Shown here piece by piece: positions 25,638 through 34,296 of a DNA stretch of 64,000 nucleotides. The number at the start of each line of letters is the position of its first letter. Positions within the stretch are counted from its first letter, which is position 1. Both the position numbers and the translations under genes were made by a program. Source of the stretch: JAEUWI01 sp942492815 (GTDB lineage: Bacteria > Hydrogenedentota > Hydrogenedentia > Hydrogenedentales > JAEUWI01); assembly GCA_942492815.1 (NCBI GenBank), contig OW818658.1:4092001-4156000 (forward strand), given 5' to 3'. The notes beneath the pieces are model-generated. The model did no database searches. It was not told the origin of the DNA and worked only from the letters and a program-made list of their open reading frames with translations.

Positions 25638-26759
25638 TCAGCCGATACCCACCACGTAGGGCAGGATGTTATGGGCCTGGGTGCCCATCACGTTCGGGTA
25701 ATTCGTTTCGGGCTGGAGCCATTTCACCGGGTACTCGGTACCGTACTTCACGAACCCTACATGTCCGTCGAGATAGAGCACGTTCGAGCCGCCCGGGAGG
25801 TGGTTGAAGTTGAGGGTACTGGGTGGATTGATCCGGCCCACGCGCACGGTACCCTGGCTGCCGGTACTCCAGGCGTCAAAGAGCACCGTGATATCACTCT
25901 GGGCCAGAGCACTGGCGCCCGCGTTGTTCACGTCCGTGATGAGAAAACGCTCCACGCCCTCGCGCAGACGCAGATAGGTACTCGGTAGGGGCGCGCCATC
26001 ATCGTCGAGATAGTAGGTATCGAAGCGCACCTCGCCCGAGAAGCCCTGGGTGGGGCGCGAAGCACCCGCTCCGCGATTGGGGACATTGATGTCCGCGTTG
26101 CGGTGACCCGGATACGTGAAGTGGCGCACCATAGGCCACTCCGCCGGGGCGCAACGATCATAGAGGGCGGCATTGTTGATCAGGGTGCGGTCCGTCTCGT
26201 TCGGACGTCCGGCCCACACGCCGTAGTAGAACCACGCGCCATTGATGTGAAGCACGTCCAGCAACTGGGACACCGTCCGCGTCGCATGGGGCACATAGGC
26301 GTAAGTGTTGGACTTCGAAAGGAAAGCCCACTGGATCTGCTTGCTCTCGAAATCTCCTCCATAGCCCGATGCCGCCTGGCAATCGGTGATTTGGCGGAAT
26401 TGCTCGTTCACGTCCGTCGCATAACCCGACGGCTGGGCGGAGCGGGACGCGGAAGGGCAGATCTTGATGTTCAGGTCGGTCAAGTACTCCGGGTAGATAT
26501 CTTGGCCGCGAAAGCCTGCCGCGATGTGCACAGTGTCGTAGGTGTCCGCGCCTGCGGGGTACGTTTCGCCTTTGGACTCGTTGGCGTACATCTTGAAGAC
26601 GACGCCGAACTGCTTCAGGTTGTTCTGGCAGCTTGCGCGGCGGGCGGCTTCGCGGGCCCGGGCCAGGGCCGGAAGGAGGATGGCGGCGAGGATGCCGATG
26701 ATGGCGATCACGACGAGCAGTTCGATCAGCGTGAAGCCTCTTCTCTTTGTTCTTTTCAT
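25638..26759 (-). CDS. Prepilin-like protein with H-x10-DGH motif (copy 3)
   Basis: This is a 373-residue relative of the two proteins at 6638 and 8594. The N-terminus MKRTKRRGFTLIELLVVIAI has the prepilin cleavage site after the RRG. The block SCQNNLKQFGVVFKMYANES is shared. Near the C-terminus are LREGVERFLITDVNNAGASA and HLPGGSNVLYLDGHVGF. The central domain differs from both other copies and carries Cys residues (ICPSASRSAQ, DRCAPAEWP) that could form disulfides. AGGAG lies 7 nt upstream of the ATG. No TMTC-like gene neighbours this copy. Confidence 0.85.
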   Translation of the reverse strand: MKRTKRRGFTLIELLVVIAIIGILAAILLPALARAREAARRASCQNNLKQFGVVFKMYANESKGETYPAGADTYDTVHIAAGFRGQDIYPEYLTDLNIKICPSASRSAQPSGYATDVNEQFRQITDCQAASGYGGDFESKQIQWAFLSKSNTYAYVPHATRTVSQLLDVLHINGAWFYYGVWAGRPNETDRTLINNAALYDRCAPAEWPMVRHFTYPGHRNADINVPNRGAGASRPTQGFSGEVRFDTYYLDDDGAPLPSTYLRLREGVERFLITDVNNAGASALAQSDITVLFDAWSTGSQGTVRVGRINPPSTLNFNHLPGGSNVLYLDGHVGFVKYGTEYPVKWLQPETNYPNVMGTQAHNILPYVVGIG

Positions 26760-27044
26760 TTCAGGTCTCCTGATTTTCGGAGGCCTCCGGCGTTCCGGTC
26801 GGTTGATTCCTTAAAGTCTATTGCTGTTGATGGATGGCCACCGAGTGTGCGGCAGGCGTGAATGGACTGGCAGGATAGAGCAGGGGGCGTGCCAGTTTCG
26901 GTGCCGGATGCAGTGGGGCTTGCGAAACGTTGTCAATTGACTGATGCCAATGAGTTTATGCGGTCGCCACGGACAGCGGCCTGATCGGCGCGATGTGATA
27001 AAAAGGGGCGCGGCTCGCAAATCTGACGGGGGGCGGGTAAATTT

Positions 27045-27112
27045 GATGGGCCTCATGGGACATGGGTCGTTGCCATTAGACCTATACGACTCATTGGACC
27101 CATAAGACCCAT
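27045..27112. repeat. ATGGGTC / GACCCAT short repeat tract
   Basis: Degenerate units (ATGGGCCTC, ATGGGACATGGGTCG, then TAGACCTATACGACTCATTGGACCCATAAGACCCAT) occur in both orientations and can pair. Related tracts lie at 3690-3750, 56357-56389 and 61725-61824. The remaining 26760-27044 shows no gene; it should hold the promoter of the prepilin gene. Confidence 0.65.
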
Positions 27113-27119
27113 CACTGAC

Positions 27120-27791
27120 TTAGTCAATCAGTACTACCGCATTCGCCAGTTCATCGCGATCCTGGTTTTCGCGGGGCAGCGGGGCGGCGAGCTTGTCACC
27201 GAGTGCTCCGATGCATTCCGTGAGTCCCCGCGCCGGGGTGCTGCCCAGTTGCTTCGTGAGGGCGGCGCAAAGGCGCGCGACTTCGCCTTCGGGCAGGGCC
27301 TTCGTTGCAGTTTCATCCGCCAGGATGCACACGGTGCGCTCGAAGAGCGAAACATAGATCAGTACGCCCGTGCCGCCGCCGGTGTGGTGGATTCGCTGGT
27401 CGAAGAACACCTCCCGGGCGCGCCGCTGGACTTCCGCCGCGAGTTCCTTTCGGCTGGTCATGAGGCGGCGCAGCACGGGGATGCGGGCGCAGATGATTGC
27501 TCCGAGGACGAAGCCGCCGACGAGCGCGGCGATCCAGCCCGCATAGTTGAGGGGGAAGGTTGCGCCCCAGTCGCCGGGTTCGACGTGGCGGACAGGCCAG
27601 GCGAGCCAGAGCGCCACCATGAGCACGGTTCCGAGCCAGAGTCCCGCGAGGTCCTCCGCGCGGTCATAGCGCCCGGAAACCGTGGCAATGACGGGCACGA
27701 TTTCCACGGAGGTTTTCTGTTCTGCGCGGGCCACGGCCTGCTCGACTTCCGCGAATTGTTCTTTGGTCAAAAACTCACTTGCTGTAGCCAT
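27120..27791 (-). CDS. TPM-domain membrane protein (last gene of TPM array)
   Basis: The 223-residue product has an N-terminal helix TKEQFAEVEQAVARAEQKTSVEIVPVI, two membrane helices (about 47-62 and 80-104) and the TPM-type C-terminal half EVFFDQRIHHTGGGTGVLIYVSLFERTVCILAD. It belongs to the TPM (DUF477) superfamily but, unlike its three neighbours, lacks a signal peptide and the Gly-rich tail, matching the YgcG/TPM 'second gene' found beside such proteins. AGGAG precedes two adjacent ATGs; the second has the better spacing. It lies 13 bp after the previous gene in the same direction. Confidence 0.75.
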   Translation of the reverse strand: MATASEFLTKEQFAEVEQAVARAEQKTSVEIVPVIATVSGRYDRAEDLAGLWLGTVLMVALWLAWPVRHVEPGDWGATFPLNYAGWIAALVGGFVLGAIICARIPVLRRLMTSRKELAAEVQRRAREVFFDQRIHHTGGGTGVLIYVSLFERTVCILADETATKALPEGEVARLCAALTKQLGSTPARGLTECIGALGDKLAAPLPRENQDRDELANAVVLID

Positions 27792-27804
27792 CATGTGCTC
27801 CTTG

Positions 27805-28752
27805 TTACCATGAACCCGTTGCGCCGCCGCCACCGCCGAAACCTCCGCCAAAACTACCACCCGAGAAACCGCCCCCACCGCCTCCCCCACCAAAGCCTCC
27901 CCTGGAATGGCGGCCCGATGAGGTCGCGACCGCGTAGAGGATGAATCCGATCACACCGAAAACGACCGCCCACAGGGCCCAGGCCCACCCGCTGGAGCCG
28001 CTCCGGACCATGGAGATGGCGGTAAAGACAGCGAGGAAAACCGTCACGGCTACGGCCGGCCAGAACCAGTCGGGCCGCACCGGAGGGGACAGCTTGATGT
28101 CCCGATTCACCAGGCTCAAATTGGATCCGTGAGTGGAGGAGGGTCCTTGCGCGCCGCCCGCCGCGGCCGGGACACCGCTTCCCGTAGTGTTGCCGCCGCC
28201 GACTATCTCGGCGGGTACAGGAATACTCCGACACATTTTGTCGAGTTCCTGAACACCCGCGAGGATGCCTTCGGAGAATTTTCCCTTCTTGAAGTTGGGG
28301 ACGATCTGGTTATCCATGATTTTCCTGCAGATCGGATCATAAGCACCGGCCCAGTCGTTGCCAAGCTCGATGCGCGCTTTGCGGTCGTCTTTCGAGACGA
28401 GGAGGAGCACACCCCGGTTCCAAGGCTGGCCTTCGATGGTCTCATAGCCAATGCCCCACTGGTCAAAGAGCACGCGGGCAAAGGTTTCGATGCGCCAGCC
28501 CGCGCCGCCGTGCTGGGCCATGGAGTCGATGGTCACCACGATGAGCGGAATGGCCTGCTCGGTGAGGAGCTTGTCGCCGATGGCGCGGATGGCCATCACG
28601 TCGTCCGGTTGCACCATGCGCGCGAGATCCTGCACGAAAGCACGCTCGCCGGGCGGGTCAATGGTGAGATTCTGAGCGCCCGCGATGCAGGGCAGCAGCC
28701 AGAGGAGGCATGCCGCCACGCGGGGGTAGTTTCTTCGTGTGCCATCATTCAC
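27805..28752 (-). CDS. Secreted TPM-domain protein with Gly-rich tail (paralogue 3)
   Basis: The 315-residue product starts at GTG, with AGGAG 9 nt upstream. A signal peptide (about 1-25, ending CIAGAQ) is followed by the TPM domain (about 30-170): GERAFVQDLARMVQPDD, IPLIVVTIDSMAQHG, FARVLFDQWGIG, NRGVLLLVSKDDRKARIELGNDW and IVPNFKKGKFSEGILAGVQ. A membrane helix pair follows (about 225-275), then a GGGG-rich tail ending GGGATGSW. TPM domains have been linked to phosphatase activity and photosystem repair in plants; the bacterial role is unknown. A much longer upstream frame reads back into the neighbour's Gly codons and is not credible. Confidence 0.8.
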   Translation of the reverse strand: MNDGTRRNYPRVAACLLWLLPCIAGAQNLTIDPPGERAFVQDLARMVQPDDVMAIRAIGDKLLTEQAIPLIVVTIDSMAQHGGAGWRIETFARVLFDQWGIGYETIEGQPWNRGVLLLVSKDDRKARIELGNDWAGAYDPICRKIMDNQIVPNFKKGKFSEGILAGVQELDKMCRSIPVPAEIVGGGNTTGSGVPAAAGGAQGPSSTHGSNLSLVNRDIKLSPPVRPDWFWPAVAVTVFLAVFTAISMVRSGSSGWAWALWAVVFGVIGFILYAVATSSGRHSRGGFGGGGGGGGFSGGSFGGGFGGGGGATGSW

Positions 28753-28795
28753 TGTGCGTAACTCCTTTTCGCTGGGGAAGTGTTGCTTCACCACG

Positions 28796-29845
28796 TTACC
28801 ACGAACCCGTTGCCCCACCGCCGCCGCCATGACCTCCCCCACCTCCCCCATGGCTTCCTCCCCCATGGCTTCCTCCACCATGGCTTCCTCCACCATGACT
28901 TCCTCCGCCATGGCTGATACCACTTGAACCGCTTCCATGACCGTGGCTCCCGAAACTCGACCCTCCAGATTGATGTCCGCCGTAGTGGCCTCCCTGGGAG
29001 AAATGATGGTGGTGGTGGCGTGGGCCATAGCTCCGATAGCTTCCATCAGCGTAACCCCCTCCACCCAAGCCGCCGCCGATGGCCCTCAGCAAGCCCAGGA
29101 CGACAACGCCGAAAATTCCGAACCCGAATATGGGCGGCATGCCGGACCCGCCACCGCCATGATACACCTGCTGCGTTGGATAGGAAACGTTGTGGACCGA
29201 TCTTGGGGGACGAGAAGAAACGGGGACACTCGCAACCGGGGCCGAAACGGGTGCGTCGACAGGGCCCGGGGTTACCGCTTCCGGCGTTGGAACCGCCGCC
29301 GGCGCGGCCGCGGACTCGCCCCGCACCATTTCGACAATCGCTTCGACCCCCGCCACCGCGCCCCGCGAGTAGTCGCCCTGCTTGAACCGGGGTACGATCA
29401 CCGTGTTCATGATGCCCACGCAGCGGGCGATGTAATCGGGGGGCCAGGTTCCTCCAAGCTCGATCCGGGCCTTTCGGTCTCCCTTCGATATCAGCAGCAG
29501 CACGCCCCGCCGCCAGTCGTCCGATGGGTTGAACGCGGGGTCATCGCCCCATTGCTCGAAGAGGCCGCGCGCAAAAGTCTCGACATGCATATTTTCCGCG
29601 CCATACTGGCCCATGGACTCGATGGTCACCACCGCAACGGGAACGGTGTGTTCCAGTTGCAGGGCCGCGCACCACTCGTCAATCAACACTTCGTCGTCTT
29701 CGGTAATCAGTTCGGCGATATCCCGAATGTGCGAACCGGATTCCGGCGGCGCAATAGCGAAGTCGGTAGCCCAGGCGAACAATGGCACCATCCACAGGGC
29801 GATGGCCACGCACAGCAGCTTGGTCTTTAAGTGAAACGTCTTCAA
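28796..29845 (-). CDS. Secreted TPM-domain protein with His/Gly-rich tail (paralogue 2)
   Basis: The 349-residue product starts at TTG with GGGAG 9 nt before it. The signal peptide (1-26, ending AWA) precedes a TPM domain with the same landmarks as its neighbours (VPVAVVTIESMGQYG, FARGLFEQWG, RRGVLLLISKGDRKARIELGG, VIVPRFKQGDYSRGAVAGV). A Pro/Ala-rich linker and one membrane helix follow. The tail holds HHHHHFSQGG and five consecutive SHGGG-type units, which suggests metal binding, and ends GGGATGSW. The repeated codons make this stretch prone to slippage and assembly error. Confidence 0.8.
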   Translation of the reverse strand: MKTFHLKTKLLCVAIALWMVPLFAWATDFAIAPPESGSHIRDIAELITEDDEVLIDEWCAALQLEHTVPVAVVTIESMGQYGAENMHVETFARGLFEQWGDDPAFNPSDDWRRGVLLLISKGDRKARIELGGTWPPDYIARCVGIMNTVIVPRFKQGDYSRGAVAGVEAIVEMVRGESAAAPAAVPTPEAVTPGPVDAPVSAPVASVPVSSRPPRSVHNVSYPTQQVYHGGGGSGMPPIFGFGIFGVVVLGLLRAIGGGLGGGGYADGSYRSYGPRHHHHHFSQGGHYGGHQSGGSSFGSHGHGSGSSGISHGGGSHGGGSHGGGSHGGGSHGGGGGGHGGGGGATGSW

Positions 29846-29895
29846 TCGTCAATACTCCCTTGGTTTGCTCTGCCGCAACATGAAAATCTACCGCA

Positions 29896-30795
29896 CTACC
29901 ACGATCCCGTGGCTCCACCGCCATCGCTGAATCCGCCGCCGCTGTCAGAAGCGCCACCACCCGAATCGAAACCCGCGCTGACACCGAGTGTGCTCGTATC
30001 AGGAGGGTTCGGATAGATGCCCGGTGGCCGCATCGGGTCATGCTCATACAAGGGATGAATCGCGGAATCTCCTGGAGCACGCACGAAAGCCGTCTGCCCG
30101 AAATTATCCGACGTCGCATGGCCGGGAACGTGCGGCCCGCCGAGGTTAATTTTTGAAGCCAGAAACACGAGGATGCCGTATAGCGACCCGAATCCGACGA
30201 GCATCAGCATGGACAGCGCCAGGAATTTCAGCATTGGCGAGGTCTCTGAAATGACAGGGACAGCGTCCGGTTCGAGCCGGCCCAGCGATTCCAGCGCGGT
30301 GACGCCCTTCAAAATTCCCGCGGAGAATTTATCCGATTTGAAGGATGGAACGATGATGCGATTCATAATATCAATAGCGCCCTGCGTATGCTCCGGGCCC
30401 CAGTCCATCCCCAGTTCGATTCGGGCTCTCCGGTCGTTCTTCGAAATCAGGAATAGAATGCCGTGCCGCCAGTGGGGAGCCGCCGCAAATTCGGGGTCTA
30501 CGCCCCATTGTTCAAAGAGGTCCCACGCGAACGACTCGATGCTGGTATCCGCCGGGCCATGACTCGCGATGGACTCGATCGTGACAATGAACATGGGGAT
30601 TTCGCGTTGCGTCTGGAGATCGCCGCAGATCCCATTGATCATCGCGCGGTCCTCGGCAGTTAGGAGTTGCGCCAGGTCTTGGACATGGGAATTCTCATCA
30701 GGAATGCTGATAGACAAGGGCTGCGCACTTGCGGATGTCAGACACGAGAGAATCGCGAGGAAGCACGTGTACAAGACCATTACTCTGTGAGACAT
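29896..30795 (-). CDS. Secreted TPM-domain protein with Gly-rich tail (paralogue 1)
   Basis: The 299-residue product has a signal peptide (1-24, ending ASA), a TPM domain (ENSHVQDLAQLLTAEDRAMI, IPMFIVTIESIASHG, FAWDLFEQWG, RHGILFLISKNDRRARIELGMDW, IIVPSFKSDKFSAGILKGV), one membrane helix (about 195-220), a polar linker and a short tail GGGASDSGGGFSDGGGATGSW-like in composition. The three secreted paralogues share domain order but differ in linker and tail, indicating old tandem duplication. AAGGAG and GAGG lie upstream of the ATG. Confidence 0.8.
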   Translation of the reverse strand: MSHRVMVLYTCFLAILSCLTSASAQPLSISIPDENSHVQDLAQLLTAEDRAMINGICGDLQTQREIPMFIVTIESIASHGPADTSIESFAWDLFEQWGVDPEFAAAPHWRHGILFLISKNDRRARIELGMDWGPEHTQGAIDIMNRIIVPSFKSDKFSAGILKGVTALESLGRLEPDAVPVISETSPMLKFLALSMLMLVGFGSLYGILVFLASKINLGGPHVPGHATSDNFGQTAFVRAPGDSAIHPLYEHDPMRPPGIYPNPPDTSTLGVSAGFDSGGGASDSGGGFSDGGGATGSW

Positions 30796-30838
30796 ATCCT
30801 CAATCTCCTTGCTTGTTTAATCGGGCCTGTGCGAATGC

Positions 30839-30991
30839 CTACCACGATCCCGAGGCTCCGCCGCCGCCGCCAAAACTAGCGTCGCGGTCAAGGCGAGGAA
30901 CAACACGAGCGCGGCGATGGATGCGATGCGACGTGGCTCCCGCAACGGTCGAGTCTCCCTTCCCGTGTCCCAAATGAATCTCAGGGTACAT
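30839..30991 (-). pseudogene. 3' remnant of a further TPM gene
   Basis: The last codons before the TAG at 30839 read ASFGGGGGASGSW, the same kind of tail as the three complete TPM genes downstream, and the spacing to the next gene (43 bp) equals the spacing within the array. No TPM domain precedes it. An ATG at 30991 would give a 50-residue frame whose first 37 residues resemble nothing. I read it as the surviving end of a fourth secreted paralogue. Confidence 0.65.
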
Positions 30992-31095
30992 GATTGCCGA
31001 ATGATGCGACAAATACAACGTGGCGGTGGAAGTTATTCAGATCGTATCGGCACTTTCGTTCGAGCAGCTCGCGGTAACGAACTAAACTGATGACG

Positions 31096-31306
31096 GGTGC
31101 CACCTCAATCGAGCATGCTCGTTTGGGTGCCTTGGACGACGGTATCCCTCGTGCTTTGAACGCCGTTGCCGGGGGGCTTGATTCTTCTGCTAAACAACAA
31201 TTGGCAAGCGATCTGAATTCATGAGCGGGATTTGAGTGCCCGTGTTCATACGCAGTTTCCTCCCGCATTGCACCCAAACGAGCGTTGCTCGATTGAGGTG
31301 GCACCC
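31096..31306. repeat. Element bounded by 37-bp inverted repeats (MITE-like)
   Basis: The left arm (31096-31132, GGGTGCCACCTCAATCGAGC...) and right arm (31270-31306) are inverted copies differing at about two or three bases. Each arm has an internal CGAGC-at/aa-GCTCG palindrome. The 137 bp between them have no gene. The layout suits a non-autonomous mobile element or a long cruciform. Confidence 0.7.
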
Positions 31307-31365
31307 GGGGCTGGTGTCCAATGTCTCTAGATTTTCTCTCATGCCCATGTCATTCGCCACTGTCC

Positions 31366-32163
31366 CTACAGTGCGGCACCCCGAACGAAGCGCCACCACC
31401 AGCGCACCAGCAGGAAGATGAGAAGCCACAGGGACCAGGGAATCGGTTCTTCCGTCGAGGGTGGGTTCTGGGTTTCCACAAAGAGCACCGGCCGATTTGC
31501 CAGCGCCTCGGAGGAGGAGAACTTCTTCACCCGCTGGATGATGCCCTCGTCGGGCGTGATGATGGCCCAGCCGAAATTGGACGCGGGATTGACCACCCAG
31601 GCCTGGACGTCGGCCGTGAGGCCGGGGCCTTCCCAGATTGCGGTGGCCCCCTGCTGGCCCGCGTTGGCCGTGGCGCTGGCCGTGGCCTCAAAATCGCCAC
31701 CGGGTGTGGTCCAGCTTTCCTGGTTGAAGAAGGCATCACCCCACGTGGCGTCGCCGGGCGCCGCCGATGCGCCCAGGCCGCCGGGATCGTTGGGAATTAC
31801 GGCCTCGCCTTCGCCCCAGGCGCGCTGAAGGTGGTGCAGGCCATAGGCGATGTCGCCGAAGTTGCCCCCGCTCCGCGCCACAACCATCTCCAGGCGCGCC
31901 GAGACGACCACCGCATCGGCGGGGATGCTGGAAAGGTCAACCGCGAGCAGGGCACGGCGCAGGAAGCTGGTGCGGATGGTGCCGGAGAAAATGCCGTCGA
32001 TGCCGCCGCCCGCATTGGAAGGCAAGTCCTGGAACAGGGTCGTGTCGCGAAAACCGGAATATCCGTCGGCACCCTGTTCGAATCGGTAGGTTTCGGCGGA
32101 GACGCTTGCCGCGACCATGAGCAAGAGCGCCGCAACCCGGACGGTACGCTGAAGCCGATTCAT
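31366..32163 (-). CDS. Secreted DNRLRE-domain protein with C-terminal membrane anchor
   Basis: The 265-residue protein has a signal peptide (1-24, ending SVSA) and a DNRLRE-type beta-sandwich: RRALLAVDLSSIPADAVVVSARLEM, GLHHLQRAWGEGEA, GDATWGDAFFNQESWTTPGGDF, TADVQAWVVNPASNFGWAIITPDEG and KKFSSSEALANRPVLFVET. These blocks follow the family's usual order. A Pro-rich linker, a hydrophobic helix (WSLWLLIFLLV) and basic residues end the chain, like a PEP-CTERM-style anchor but without the motif. It probably displays a carbohydrate-binding module. No good Shine-Dalgarno is seen, so the start rests on the signal peptide. Confidence 0.75.
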   Translation of the reverse strand: MNRLQRTVRVAALLLMVAASVSAETYRFEQGADGYSGFRDTTLFQDLPSNAGGGIDGIFSGTIRTSFLRRALLAVDLSSIPADAVVVSARLEMVVARSGGNFGDIAYGLHHLQRAWGEGEAVIPNDPGGLGASAAPGDATWGDAFFNQESWTTPGGDFEATASATANAGQQGATAIWEGPGLTADVQAWVVNPASNFGWAIITPDEGIIQRVKKFSSSEALANRPVLFVETQNPPSTEEPIPWSLWLLIFLLVRWWWRFVRGAAL

Positions 32164-32338
32164 GATCGACGATAAACACATATGCATGGGTAGCCTGCGC
32201 TTTTCCTGTGTTTGGCTGGGATCCGGGGCTCATGGCACAAAGGAGCTTGGACACCCACGTCCGAAAGCCTGGGGCACGAAAATTCAAACGAGCGGCGAAT
32301 GCCGCCGCCGCTTTGCCTCGTCCATTCGCGGTTCAAGT

Positions 32339-33970
32339 CTACTTCTCCGCCAGCGCCCCGATCTCCGCCTCGTCCAGCGCGCGGCCATACACCCTCAAAT
32401 CCTTCATGCGCCCATTGAAGTAATCGTGCTGGCCGAGGCCAATCTTGATCGGTGCTTGGTTGTCTATGTTCAGGTTCGCGTGGGACGCCTCGTTTACGAG
32501 CTTGCCGTTGACGTACAGGTTCAGCATGCCGCCCTTGCGCTGGGCGGCGAGGTGTACCCAGCCTGAAGGCAATTCGTAGTCGCGGCTGATGCAGCGCCCC
32601 GTTTCGTAGCTCAGCACGCGCCCGGAGGGCAGCACGCCGCAGAAGAGCTTGCCCTGATAGATCGCCATGCTCCAGGCGCGGCGGTATTGCACGTCGGGCG
32701 TGGTATCGAGCTGGCCCGTATTGGTCCAGGTGGTTCCGCCGTCGTAGCGATAGACCTGCGCCAGGGGCAGGGTGCCGCCATAAAGCTTGCCGTTGTATAC
32801 GGCCATACCCATGCTTTCTTTTTCTTCGCCCAGTCGCCCGCGGTCCTGCCATTGGCCCGGCTCACCCAACACGAAGACCTTGCCCGAGGGCCACGAGCCC
32901 ACGAAGAGCTCGCCCTGGTGCTGCATGAAGGAATAGGTCTGGGTGGTTTCCGGCGGCGCGCCGCAGTCGGTCCAGCCGGGGTTGTCGTAGCGGTAGACGC
33001 CCGAGTGATCGGCGTCAAAACCGGTCCCAAGCACATGGCCGTTGTGCACGCCGAGCGCTTCCACGCGGCCCCCGGGATTGCCCAGATCCGTCCACGTGGT
33101 TCCACCGTCGTAGCGGAAGAGGCCGGCGGGCGCATAGAGGGACGACGCGTAGAGCTGGCCCTTGTAGGTAGTCAAGCCATAGATCGCCTCGATCTCGCCG
33201 AGCTTGCCGCAGTCTTCCCAGTTCCTGCCGCCCTTGTAGCGGTAGACCCGCCCGCCGAAGAGTTCGTTCCCGGCATCGCCCAGGGCCGAGCCGCCTGAAC
33301 GGTAGTGGGAGGCCGCCGCGTAAAGCTCGCCCTTGTGTACGGCGAGCGCGGAGATGGCGTTGCTCTCGAAGGGCGCGCCGCAATCTTCCCATTGATCGCC
33401 CCCGGCATACTTGTAAACGTGGCCGAGGCCCTCCTTCCCCATTTCGAAGGTGCCCGCGTAGAGCCCGCCGTCGAAGACGCAGAGGGACATGGGATAGACC
33501 GAGTTGCCGGGACGCCCCACATCTTTCCATCCTTCGGATTCCGCGCCGTTGTCCAAGCCGAAGAAGACATTGCGATAGTTCGACTGGGCGTTTACGACGC
33601 CGTGGTAATTCATGATGCCGAAGTTGAGTCCCTTGCGCGAAGCCGGGTCGTACTTGGTGAAGAGATCGCCCAGGGTATCGTCCAGCTCCGCTTCGGTGTG
33701 GATCCAGGCGCTGATGGTGAAGTCGCCCTCGCCCAAGTTCAGGCCTTCCGCATGGGGTACTTCGATGTACGATAGGCGACCGTCGAAGAGCGCCCCTTCC
33801 TTCGCGTCAAAGGTGACGCCATGCACCGCGCCGTCGTGTCCATTGCCGGAAGCGTCGCTTCCATCCGCCGTGAGCGGCCAGTGGGCGAGCAGGCCCGACT
33901 CGGCAGGGGCAAGCATCGGCCAGACCATCAGGCCCAGAGCAACAAGGCATTGAATGGGAGTGCGAAGCAC
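32339..33970 (-). CDS. Secreted LamG-type lectin domain interrupted by a beta-propeller
   Basis: The 543-residue protein starts at GTG (AAGGAG 8 nt upstream) with a signal peptide (1-24). Residues about 25-140 are the first half of a concanavalin-like LamG domain (LLAHWPLTADGSDASGNGHDG, FTISAWIHTEA). Residues about 145-450 hold six or seven blades of about 45 residues with the pattern GGLYAGT...VYRY-GG--W-DCG. Residues about 455-540 resume LamG (GWVHLAAQRKGGMLNLYVNGKL, FNGRMKDLRVYGRALDEAEI). A propeller inserted into one lectin fold is unusual. It is likely an extracellular glycan-binding protein; no catalytic residues are evident. Confidence 0.75.
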   Translation of the reverse strand: MLRTPIQCLVALGLMVWPMLAPAESGLLAHWPLTADGSDASGNGHDGAVHGVTFDAKEGALFDGRLSYIEVPHAEGLNLGEGDFTISAWIHTEAELDDTLGDLFTKYDPASRKGLNFGIMNYHGVVNAQSNYRNVFFGLDNGAESEGWKDVGRPGNSVYPMSLCVFDGGLYAGTFEMGKEGLGHVYKYAGGDQWEDCGAPFESNAISALAVHKGELYAAASHYRSGGSALGDAGNELFGGRVYRYKGGRNWEDCGKLGEIEAIYGLTTYKGQLYASSLYAPAGLFRYDGGTTWTDLGNPGGRVEALGVHNGHVLGTGFDADHSGVYRYDNPGWTDCGAPPETTQTYSFMQHQGELFVGSWPSGKVFVLGEPGQWQDRGRLGEEKESMGMAVYNGKLYGGTLPLAQVYRYDGGTTWTNTGQLDTTPDVQYRRAWSMAIYQGKLFCGVLPSGRVLSYETGRCISRDYELPSGWVHLAAQRKGGMLNLYVNGKLVNEASHANLNIDNQAPIKIGLGQHDYFNGRMKDLRVYGRALDEAEIGALAEK

Positions 33971-34296
33971 AGGGAGTCTCCTTCTTGATTGATGGGTAAA
34001 ATTCCGTACTACTAGCCGTCGCTATCTTGCTTTTTCAGCATGTTAATATTCTGCTGCCAGTCGTAAGCCACTTCGAAAAGCAACTTACAGTACAAAATAG
34101 AAAATGAGCTGTTTTCTATGTTCTTGCCGGCTCAACTAGAGAAATGCTGACCACGGAGTACTTAAGGCAGCCGTGATTGGAAAAAATATCGGAGATGGAA
34201 GACACGGACATTTCACAGAACGTCTGCTGTCGGTTCGCACGCGGTGCGCTTAACCGATTTCGATTGTAGCCCAGTCACTTTGTGCGAGTACACTCT
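33971..34296. other. AT-richer intergenic region without a gene
   Basis: This region between two minus-strand genes is richer in A/T than its surroundings (for example 34020-34140). It should hold the promoter of the LamG/propeller gene and the terminator of the membrane-protein gene, but I see no strong hexamers or hairpin. Confidence 0.45.

Noticed and set aside
28753..29064. N-terminal extension of TPM paralogue 3 rich in Met/Glu/Val
   Set aside because: It is the neighbour's Gly/His codon repeat read in another frame; the GTG with AGGAG and a signal peptide at 28752 is the sensible start.
30981..31304. Minus-strand frame of about 107 codons across the inverted-repeat element
   Set aside because: It is mostly made of the repeat arm and has no supporting signals.
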